From: Opacimonas sp964559075
GTDB taxonomy: Bacteria; Pseudomonadota; Gammaproteobacteria; Enterobacterales; Alteromonadaceae
DNA: 6,226 nt
Assembly: GCA_964559075.1 (NCBI GenBank)
Contig: CAZLGJ010000138.1
Coordinates: 1-6,226 of the forward strand
Direction: 5' to 3'
In this document: in pieces, positions 1 through 5,336 of the stretch
How the letters are laid out: the number at the start of each line of letters is the position of its first letter
How positions within the stretch are numbered: the stretch's first letter is position 1
Made by a program: the position numbers and the translations under genes
The notes under the pieces: model-generated
Told to the model about the DNA's origin: nothing
The model's database searches: none
What the model saw: the letters and a program-made list of their open reading frames with translations, nothing else

Positions 1-54
1 AAAGTACAGATGTTGGCACAAGACAACATGACGTTGACGGATTTTGACGAATAA
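1..54 (+). CDS. xseB: Exonuclease VII small subunit, C-terminal end only (partial)
   Basis: The window opens inside a reading frame whose last 17 codons read KVQMLAQDNMTLTDFDE and end in TAA at 52-54. The position directly before ispA, and an ending of the form KVQ-L with an acidic tail, match XseB, the small subunit that combines with XseA to form exonuclease VII, a cytoplasmic single-strand DNA exonuclease. The call rests mainly on the conserved xseB-ispA-dxs gene order, because only the tail is visible and the XseB fold itself lies outside the window. The stop is 11 bases before the ispA start, which suggests one transcript. Confidence 0.72.
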   Translation, partial: KVQMLAQDNMTLTDFDE

Positions 55-65
55 ATACAGACGCT

Positions 66-950
66 ATGGATTTTTCTGAACGACAAGCACAGGCTGTTGC
101 CAGCACCGAAGCGCAGCTTAACGCGTACTTTGCTAACTTGCCTGAGCAACCTTCCCCACTGTCAGCTGCCATGCGTTATGCCAGTTTGAACGGTGGCAAG
201 CGACTGCGTCCATTGCTGATCCAGTTGGTGGCGCAGATGCTATCGGTACCCAAAGAGCAATATACACCGCTGATGGCAGCGATCGAGTGTATTCATGCCT
301 ATTCCCTGATCCATGACGATTTGCCTGCTATGGATGATGATGATTTGCGTCGCGGACAACCCACCTGCCACATTCAGTTTGATGAAGGCATGGCGATCCT
401 TGCTGGCGATGCGCTACAGACCATGGCGTTTGATGTGGTGCTGCACAACAATGACTTGACGGCGAACAACAAAGTTGCCTGCCTACAGATATTGAGCCAG
501 GCCAGTGGTTTTCACGGCATGTGCGGTGGTCAGGCGATTGACTTGGCACACACTGACAGCGATATTGATTTGCCAACGCTGGAGCAATTGCACCGCCTCA
601 AAACTGGCGCCCTGCTCAATGCATGTGTCGCGATGCCGGTCGCATTGTGCCCAAGTATTAATGACAACGATGCCGAACATTTGTTACATTTTGCACAACT
701 AATCGGGTTGGCCTTCCAAGTACAGGATGATATTTTGGACGTCACCAGCAATTCAGAGACCCTTGGCAAGCCCAGTGGATCAGATGAAGCGGCTAACAAA
801 TCGACCTTTCCAGCCTTACTGGGCTTACAAGGCGCACAAGATTACTTAGCCACACTCCTGAGCCAAGCGTTGTCGGCGCTCGAACAAATCCCTTACAATA
901 GCAATCCATTACAGGACTTTGCACAGTATATAATTAAACGGAATTATTAG
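66..950 (+). CDS. ispA: Farnesyl diphosphate synthase ((2E,6E)-FPP synthase)
   Basis: A 294-residue short-chain trans-prenyltransferase (E. coli IspA has 299). It condenses dimethylallyl diphosphate with two isopentenyl diphosphates to give C15 farnesyl diphosphate, the precursor of ubiquinone side chains, undecaprenyl phosphate and other isoprenoids, in the cytoplasm. Visible landmarks are GGKRLRP at residues 43-49 (diphosphate binding), the first aspartate-rich motif DDLPAMDDDDLRRG at 84-97 with the bacterial four-residue spacing DDxxxxD, GGQAIDL at 154-160, the lysine of RLKTG near 179, and the second aspartate-rich motif DDILD at 221-225. The C-terminal YIIKRNY matches the YIIQRNK end of the E. 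coli protein. The ATG start gives an MDF N-terminus like that of E. coli IspA. No strong Shine-Dalgarno precedes it, so coupling to xseB translation is plausible. All expected catalytic residues are present. Confidence 0.97.
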   Translation: MDFSERQAQAVASTEAQLNAYFANLPEQPSPLSAAMRYASLNGGKRLRPLLIQLVAQMLSVPKEQYTPLMAAIECIHAYSLIHDDLPAMDDDDLRRGQPTCHIQFDEGMAILAGDALQTMAFDVVLHNNDLTANNKVACLQILSQASGFHGMCGGQAIDLAHTDSDIDLPTLEQLHRLKTGALLNACVAMPVALCPSINDNDAEHLLHFAQLIGLAFQVQDDILDVTSNSETLGKPSGSDEAANKSTFPALLGLQGAQDYLATLLSQALSALEQIPYNSNPLQDFAQYIIKRNY

Positions 951-960
951 AATAATAACG

Positions 961-2838
961 ATGAGTATGACCTTAGCACCCGAACAATACCCTCTTCTGC
1001 AGCTGGCTAGCAACCCACAAGAATTGCGCACGCTGCCCAAAGACAAACTCCCTCAGCTGGCCGATGAACTGCGCCAGTATTTGTTGGCTTGTGTGAGCCA
1101 ATCAAGTGGGCACTTTGCGTCGGGTCTAGGCACCGTGGAACTTACCGTTGCCCTGCACTACGTCTACAACACACCATTTGACCAGCTCATCTGGGATGTT
1201 GGACACCAAGCCTATCCGCACAAAATCTTAACGGAGCGCCGAGAGCGCATGCCTACGATTCGTCAAAAAGGCGGCCTGCACCCCTTCCCGTGGCCACCAG
1301 AATCGCCATACGATACCTTTGCAGTTGGTCACTCGTCGACCTCTATCAGTGCGGCATTGGGCATGGCTATTGCTGCTGAAAAAGAAGGCAAACAGCGCAA
1401 AACTGTCGCCGTTATTGGTGATGGTGCATTAACCGCGGGCATGGCCTTTGAAGCAATGAATCACGGCGGTGATTTGGATAAAGACATGGTGATTGTGCTC
1501 AACGATAACGAAATGTCGATTTCAGAAAATGTCGGTGCGCTTAACTCGCATTTAGCGAGATTACTCACCGGCAGTTTTTATAACACCATTCGCGACGGCA
1601 GCAAAAAAGTCCTCTCCAATGTCCCGCCGCTTAAAGAATTTGCCTCGAAAGCAGAAGAACATATCAAGGGCATGGTAGTGCCGGGCACTATCTTTGAAGA
1701 ACTCGGGTTTAATTATATCGGCCCGATTGATGGCCACGATGTTACCGCAATGGTCGATACCTTGCGCAATATGCGTAAAAATTCTGGACCGCAGATCCTG
1801 CACGTTGTGACCCGTAAGGGCAAAGGCTATGAAGTAGCCGAAAAAGACCCGATTAAATTTCACGCGGTGCCCAAATTTAACCCTGCTGATCAAGCCCTGC
1901 CCAAGAGCAAGCCGTCCTCTCCAACTTACTCGGCGATTTTTGGCCAGTGGCTGTGCGATATGGCAGCGCAGGATCCCAAGCTCATGGCCATTACGCCAGC
2001 AATGCGTGAAGGCTCTGGGATGGTCAAATTCTCTCAGGCGTATCCAGAACAATACTTTGATGTGGCGATTGCAGAGCAGCATGCGGTCACGCTTGCCGCC
2101 GGTATGGCCACCCAAGGTCTGCATCCCGTGGTAGCGATTTATTCAACCTTCTTGCAACGCGCTTACGACCAGCTTATACACGATGTGGCACTGCAAAACC
2201 TGCCAGTCTTGTTTGCCATTGATCGCGCCGGCATTGTTGGCGCAGATGGCCCGACGCATCAAGGCGCGTTTGATATCAGCTTTATGCGCTGTATCCCCAA
2301 TATGGTGATCATGACCCCAGCCGATGAAAATGAATGCCGCCAAATGCTCTATACAGGGCACATGCATGCAGGTCCTGCCGCGGTGCGCTATCCGCGTGGT
2401 GGCGGTCCAGATATCCCAATTGAATCAGCCATGACGGCAATTGAGCTAGGCCTGTCGCGCCGTTTGCGCAACGGGAAACAGCTGGCTATCTTGAACTTTG
2501 GTACGCTCTTACCCGAGGCGCAGCAGGCGGCAGAAGCGCTCAACGCAACGCTTATTGACATGCGCTTTGTTAAACCGCTCGACACGGCAGCAGTTGATTC
2601 CGCAGTCGCAGAACACGAACTGCTAGTCACATTAGAAGATGGCGCAATTAAAGGTGGAGCTGGTTCTGAGGTTGCTGAGTACCTATTTGCCCAGCAGCAT
2701 CAGGTCAAGCTGTTGCAGTGCGGCTTACCCGACAGTTTTATTATGCAGGGGACGCAGGCACAAATGTATGCAGAGCTTAAAATTGACGCAGCCGGTATTG
2801 TCGAACAGGTCAATGCGTTTTTAGGTAAGTCTAACTAG
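961..2838 (+). CDS. dxs: 1-deoxy-D-xylulose-5-phosphate synthase
   Basis: A 625-residue thiamine diphosphate enzyme (E. coli Dxs has 620) that condenses pyruvate with glyceraldehyde 3-phosphate to DXP. This is the first step of the MEP isoprenoid pathway and also supplies thiamine and pyridoxal synthesis. In order one sees SGHFASGLGTVEL with His51, DVGHQAYPHK with His82, GHSSTSIS at 123-130, the ThDP/magnesium motif GDGALTAG at 153-160 continuing to the Asn of NDNEMSISEN (181-190), FHAVPKF at 300-306, the catalytic Glu372 in AIAEQHAV, YSTFLQRAYDQ at 394-404, DRAGIVGADGPTHQG at 421-435 and YPRG at 477-480. It is full length with no damage. The start at 961 lies 10 bases after the ispA stop; a second in-frame ATG at 967 is an alternative. 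No convincing Shine-Dalgarno is present before either, so translation may be coupled to ispA. Confidence 0.98.
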   Translation: MSMTLAPEQYPLLQLASNPQELRTLPKDKLPQLADELRQYLLACVSQSSGHFASGLGTVELTVALHYVYNTPFDQLIWDVGHQAYPHKILTERRERMPTIRQKGGLHPFPWPPESPYDTFAVGHSSTSISAALGMAIAAEKEGKQRKTVAVIGDGALTAGMAFEAMNHGGDLDKDMVIVLNDNEMSISENVGALNSHLARLLTGSFYNTIRDGSKKVLSNVPPLKEFASKAEEHIKGMVVPGTIFEELGFNYIGPIDGHDVTAMVDTLRNMRKNSGPQILHVVTRKGKGYEVAEKDPIKFHAVPKFNPADQALPKSKPSSPTYSAIFGQWLCDMAAQDPKLMAITPAMREGSGMVKFSQAYPEQYFDVAIAEQHAVTLAAGMATQGLHPVVAIYSTFLQRAYDQLIHDVALQNLPVLFAIDRAGIVGADGPTHQGAFDISFMRCIPNMVIMTPADENECRQMLYTGHMHAGPAAVRYPRGGGPDIPIESAMTAIELGLSRRLRNGKQLAILNFGTLLPEAQQAAEALNATLIDMRFVKPLDTAAVDSAVAEHELLVTLEDGAIKGGAGSEVAEYLFAQQHQVKLLQCGLPDSFIMQGTQAQMYAELKIDAAGIVEQVNAFLGKSN

Positions 2839-2868
2839 ACTTAAGCACAGCTAGCTAAGTTTTTATTT
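2837..2868 (+). terminator. Candidate weak intrinsic terminator of dxs
   Basis: ACTTA at 2839-2843 can pair with TAAGT at 2856-2860. A single bulged A at 2844 is followed by a further GC/GC pair (2845-2846 with 2854-2855) around a seven-base loop. The 3' arm runs straight into TTTTATTT (2861-2868). G2838-T2861 (wobble) and A2837-T2862 could extend the stem at the expense of the T-tract. The stem is short, bulged and AT-rich with only three G-C pairs, so it would be a weak terminator. Its position, immediately after the dxs stop in a convergent gene arrangement, is the main support. No T-tract hairpin is seen for the opposing pgpA transcript. Confidence 0.4.
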
Positions 2869-2883
2869 AACAAAGCATCTAGC

Positions 2884-3369
2884 TTAATAAACTAGATATA
2901 CGTATCCGTGCAGCAAAAGCAGACTCAAGGCACCTGCAGCAATATCGTCTGCCATGATCCCCAAACCGTCATGGCAGTTACGATCCAACCAACCAATAAA
3001 CAGCGGTTTGGTAATGTCAAACCAGCGGAACAGCACAAAGCCTAACAACAAGGTATCCCAAGTCAGCGGCACAGCGATGAAAACCACTAACATGCCAGCC
3101 ACTTCATCCCAAACGATCGCGCCGTGATCGTGCACGCCCAACGCCCGAGCCGTAAATTGGCAAATCCATATTCCGACCAAAGCAGCCAACAGAGTAACGG
3201 CGATATAGCCAGCTAATGGTAGGTTCGCAAGCAATACAATCAACGGGATCGTGGCAAGCGAGCCAAAGGTACCCGGTGCCTTAGGGGCTAAGCCGCTACC
3301 AAAACCAAACGCAAGAAAGTGGATTGGGTGAGTCCATGGTGCAGCAAGACGCTGTTCTGGGGTCAGCAT
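2884..3369 (-). CDS. pgpA: Phosphatidylglycerophosphatase A
   Basis: A 161-residue integral inner-membrane enzyme of the PgpA family, which removes the phosphate from phosphatidylglycerophosphate to give phosphatidylglycerol. Family signatures are GSGLAPKAPGTFGSLA at residues 24-39, HDHGAIVWDEVAGM at 80-93 with its acidic residues, FRWFDITKP at 114-122, and LDRNCHDGLGIMADDIAAG at 128-146. These match E. coli PgpA nearly block for block. Hydrophobic stretches at about 41-70, 92-113 and 143-160 are likely membrane segments. The ATG start is supported by an AGGA six bases upstream. It is the last gene of the leftward operon, eight bases after thiL, and faces dxs. The function is biochemically separate from its cofactor-synthesis neighbours; the thiL-pgpA pairing is a common gammaproteobacterial arrangement. 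Confidence 0.95.
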   Translation of the reverse strand: MLTPEQRLAAPWTHPIHFLAFGFGSGLAPKAPGTFGSLATIPLIVLLANLPLAGYIAVTLLAALVGIWICQFTARALGVHDHGAIVWDEVAGMLVVFIAVPLTWDTLLLGFVLFRWFDITKPLFIGWLDRNCHDGLGIMADDIAAGALSLLLLHGYVYLVY

Positions 3370-3375
3370 AAATCA

Positions 3376-3379
3376 TCCT
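3376..3379 (-). promoter_or_regulatory. Ribosome binding site of pgpA, overlapping the thiL stop
   Basis: On the minus strand the sequence reads TAGGATGATTTATG. The AGGA core begins inside the thiL TAG stop and lies six bases before the pgpA ATG. This supports the start chosen for pgpA and suggests that ribosomes finishing thiL can re-initiate on pgpA. Confidence 0.7.
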
Positions 3380-4343
3380 AAGCAAATTGATGCTGATAGG
3401 CATCGGCTGAAAGCTCAAATGGCTCACCATTAAGCGTGTAATAAATTCCGGGCGAGCCGGTGATGGTGCCTATTTCTGTATAACAAACGCCGGCGGTTTG
3501 CAGCGCATGTGAAAGCTGGTCGCGCGCTGAGGGTGGCGCGCTAAAACACAGTTCATAATCGTCCCCGCCGGTCAGCGCGAATTGATAGGCTTGCTCTGGC
3601 GCGACGGCTTGCACTAACGCCTTTGATAATGGCATACGGTCAACCTGAATTTCAACGCCTACATTAGAAGCGTGACAAATGTGCTGAATATCACCGGCTA
3701 ATCCGTCCGATAAGTCCAAACAGCTCGATGCTATACGGCGCAAATACGTCCCCGCAAGCACTCTCGGGGTAGGCCGCAATAAACGCCCGACCAATGCGTG
3801 TTGCTGTTCTGCAGATACCGCTAACTTGCCTTGTAAACACGCTAAACCCGCTGCGGCATCTCCTAAGGTCCCCGTAACATAAAGCGTGTCGCCGGGTTGC
3901 GCCCCGCTGCGTTTGAGAGCACTATCAACAGGAACAAAGCCATGCGCAGTTATAGTAATGCTCAAGGGGCCTGAAGTCGTATCACCGCCGATAAGCGCGA
4001 CGCCATAGTATTGACATTGTTCGTGTAAGCGCTCAGCAAAAGCGTGTAACCAATCAGGACTAGTTTTGGGTAAGGTCAGCGCCAGCGAAATCCACGCCGG
4101 TTGTGCGCCCATGGCGGCTAAGTCACTGAGATTGACCGCAAGGGCTTTATGAGCGAGATCGCCCGGATCAACATCCGCAAAAAAATGCACGCCACTGACC
4201 AAAGTATCGGTTGTTACTGCAAGGGTTTGTTGAGGAGGGACTTCTAATAGCGCGGCATCATCGCCGATACCGCACACCACATCTGCTCTTGAAGTGAGCG
4301 CACCAGCACGAAAAAATTCTTCAATGATTGAAAATTCTTTCAT
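3378..4343 (-). CDS. thiL: Thiamine-monophosphate kinase
   Basis: A 321-residue ATP-dependent kinase (E. coli ThiL has 325) that phosphorylates thiamine monophosphate to thiamine diphosphate, the last step of cofactor synthesis, in the cytoplasm. It belongs to the PurM-like ATPase superfamily. Motifs in order are GIGDDAALL at 25-33 (metal-binding aspartates), TTDTLVSGVHF at 44-54, NLSDLAAMGA at 71-80, GGDTTSGPLS at 119-128, VTGTLGDAAAGL at 157-168, LDLSDGLAGD at 209-218 and GGDDYELCF at 259-267. The frame stays open upstream to an ATG at 4463, but those 40 extra residues lie inside nusB and resemble no ThiL. The start at 4343 gives MKEFSIIEEFF, equivalent to the E. coli GEFSLIARYF N-terminus. 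It follows the nusB stop by 10 bases without an obvious Shine-Dalgarno, so coupling to nusB is likely. Confidence 0.95.
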   Translation of the reverse strand: MKEFSIIEEFFRAGALTSRADVVCGIGDDAALLEVPPQQTLAVTTDTLVSGVHFFADVDPGDLAHKALAVNLSDLAAMGAQPAWISLALTLPKTSPDWLHAFAERLHEQCQYYGVALIGGDTTSGPLSITITAHGFVPVDSALKRSGAQPGDTLYVTGTLGDAAAGLACLQGKLAVSAEQQHALVGRLLRPTPRVLAGTYLRRIASSCLDLSDGLAGDIQHICHASNVGVEIQVDRMPLSKALVQAVAPEQAYQFALTGGDDYELCFSAPPSARDQLSHALQTAGVCYTEIGTITGSPGIYYTLNGEPFELSADAYQHQFA

Positions 4344-4353
4344 ACTGGATAAG

Positions 4354-4788
4354 TTAGGCCTGTTCGTGTTTTCGCAGAGTGCGCACGGCTTTGTCGAGCA
4401 CGCCGTTGACGAACTTGTGGCTTTCTTCTGCACCAAATTTTTTGGCCAGTTCAATCGCTTCATTGATCACGACCTTATAAGGCACATCAATGCGCTGCAC
4501 AAGCTCATAAGTGGCGATACGCAAGATGGCTTTTTCGATCGGATCAAGCTCTTCCGGTAAACGCCCTAGATATGGTTTGATGGCCACATCCAGCTCAGTT
4601 ACTCGTACAACCGACTCTTTCAATAGCTCTTGAAAATACGCCAAATCAACCTTGCCCATCTCGTTAGAGGTGGCGAGGTTAAGCTCAATTGAACCGACAG
4701 AATTGCCAGACATCATCCATGAATAGACGCCTTGAAGCGCCATTTCGCGCGCACGACGACGCGCAGATGGTTTCATGGGTTGACTCAC
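4354..4788 (-). CDS. nusB: Transcription antitermination factor NusB
   Basis: A 144-residue protein (E. coli NusB has 139). NusB binds boxA RNA together with NusE (ribosomal protein S10) and promotes antitermination of rRNA operons. The conserved start KPSARRRAREMALQGVYSW (6-24) includes the arginine-rich boxA-binding segment. Further blocks are KPYLGRLPEELDPIEKAILR at 71-90, DVPYKVVINEAIELAK at 101-116 and KFGAEESHKFVNGVLDK at 117-133, all closely matching E. coli. The GTG start used here overlaps the ribH TGA stop (GTGA) and has GAGG seven bases upstream. The alternative ATG at 4776 gives MKPSARRRARE, which aligns exactly with the E. coli start, so four N-terminal residues are uncertain. 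It is all-helical and soluble, and intact. Confidence 0.96.
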   Translation of the reverse strand: MSQPMKPSARRRAREMALQGVYSWMMSGNSVGSIELNLATSNEMGKVDLAYFQELLKESVVRVTELDVAIKPYLGRLPEELDPIEKAILRIATYELVQRIDVPYKVVINEAIELAKKFGAEESHKFVNGVLDKAVRTLRKHEQA

Positions 4789-5264
4789 TTAGCATCCTCA
4801 TCTAATGCGGCCATCACGTTGACCATTTCTAAGGCACCAAGGGCGGCTTCTGCACCTTTGTTACCTGCTTTTGTACCGGAACGCTCAATGGCTTGCTCGA
4901 TGCTGTCAGTAGTAATGACACCGAAGGATACCGGCACATCAAATTCCAGAGAGACTTGCGCCAAACCTTTGTTACATTCGCCAGCAACAAAATCAAAATG
5001 TGGCGTACCGCCGCGGATCACAGCACCAAGTGCAATAATCGCATCGTACTTGCCTTGCTGCGCCACTTTTTTGGCCGCTAACGGCAGCTCATACGCGCCA
5101 GGGACGCGCACAACCGTCACATCGTCATCGCTGACTTCGCCGTGACGCTCTAGTGCATCTAGCGCACCTTCTAGTAAACTTTCAACAACAAAACTATTGA
5201 AGCGAGAGACAACAATGGCAAATTTTTTGCCCGTTGCACGCATATTGCCTTCAATTACATTCAT
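4785..5264 (-). CDS. ribH: 6,7-dimethyl-8-ribityllumazine synthase
   Basis: A 159-residue lumazine synthase (E. coli RibE/RibH has 156). It condenses 5-amino-6-ribitylamino-uracil with 3,4-dihydroxy-2-butanone 4-phosphate to 6,7-dimethyl-8-ribityllumazine, the penultimate step of riboflavin synthesis. Visible features are the substrate-binding RFN at 21-23, VPGAYELP at 54-61, the phosphate-binding GAVIRGGTPHF at 80-90 with the catalytic His89, FGVITTDSIEQAIERSG at 114-130, and TKAGNKGAEAA at 131-141. The family forms pentamers that often assemble into 60-mer capsids; which form this one takes cannot be read from sequence. The MNVIEGN start matches the E. coli MNIIEAN and has an excellent Shine-Dalgarno. 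It lies 61 bases after ribB, which makes one of its substrates. The short acidic tail LDEDAK is the only difference in length. Confidence 0.97.
   Translation of the reverse strand: MNVIEGNMRATGKKFAIVVSRFNSFVVESLLEGALDALERHGEVSDDDVTVVRVPGAYELPLAAKKVAQQGKYDAIIALGAVIRGGTPHFDFVAGECNKGLAQVSLEFDVPVSFGVITTDSIEQAIERSGTKAGNKGAEAALGALEMVNVMAALDEDAK
4796..4799 (-). promoter_or_regulatory. Ribosome binding site favouring the GTG start of nusB
   Basis: The minus strand reads GAGG, seven bases before GTG at 4788-4786, inside the last codons of ribH. It favours the GTG over the ATG at 4776, whose own upstream sequence (AAGTGAG) is a poorer match. The case is not decisive, because protein alignment with E. 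coli favours the ATG. Confidence 0.45.
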
Positions 5265-5271
5265 TTATGCA

Positions 5272-5279
5272 TTCCTTCC
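5272..5279 (-). promoter_or_regulatory. Ribosome binding site of ribH
   Basis: The minus strand reads GGAAGGAA, seven bases upstream of the ribH ATG. This is the strongest Shine-Dalgarno in the window and fixes the ribH start. Confidence 0.85.
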
Positions 5280-5294
5280 AATCAAATCGCGCGG

Positions 5295-5303
5295 ATTATA
5301 TCA
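5295..5303 (-). promoter_or_regulatory. Candidate extended -10 promoter for ribH-nusB-thiL-pgpA
   Basis: The minus strand of the ribB-ribH gap reads TGATATAAT, a perfect TATAAT -10 hexamer preceded by the TG of an extended -10 element. No good -35 hexamer lies 16-18 bases further upstream (that stretch reads like ACCGCT), which is typical of extended -10 promoters. Transcription would begin near 5288, leaving a leader of roughly 24 bases that contains the ribH ribosome binding site. It could give the downstream four genes expression independent of regulation acting on ribB. The match is by eye; AT-rich gaps do produce chance -10 hexamers. Confidence 0.5.
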
Positions 5304-5321
5304 TACAAATTTAGTTGAGCG

Positions 5322-5336
5322 GTGATTAAAAATCAC
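5322..5336. repeat. Short perfect inverted repeat across the ribB stop codon
   Basis: GTGATT (5322-5327) and AATCAC (5331-5336) are exact reverse complements around a three-base AAA spacer. The repeat covers the last codons and the TAA stop of ribB. On the ribB transcript it would form a six-pair hairpin, but no T-tract follows it, so it is not a standard intrinsic terminator. It may be chance or a 3'-end stabilising element. Confidence 0.4.

Noticed and set aside
1561..2124. A 187-codon open frame on the minus strand inside dxs.
   Set aside because: It lies entirely within the well-supported dxs gene, its translation resembles no family I recognise, and it has the look of an antisense shadow of conserved coding sequence.
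2849..2884. AGCTAG/CTAGCT inverted repeat as a terminator for pgpA.
   Set aside because: The six-pair stem has a 24-base loop and no T-tract follows it on the minus strand, so it does not support a terminator call.
4344..4463. A 40-residue N-terminal extension of ThiL starting from an upstream ATG.
   Set aside because: The extension overlaps nusB in another frame and is unlike any ThiL, while the ATG at 4343 gives the family's normal N-terminus and length.
4732..5145. A 137-codon plus-strand frame opposite ribH and the start of nusB.
   Set aside because: It is antisense to two clear genes, has no recognisable domains and no ribosome binding site that stands out.
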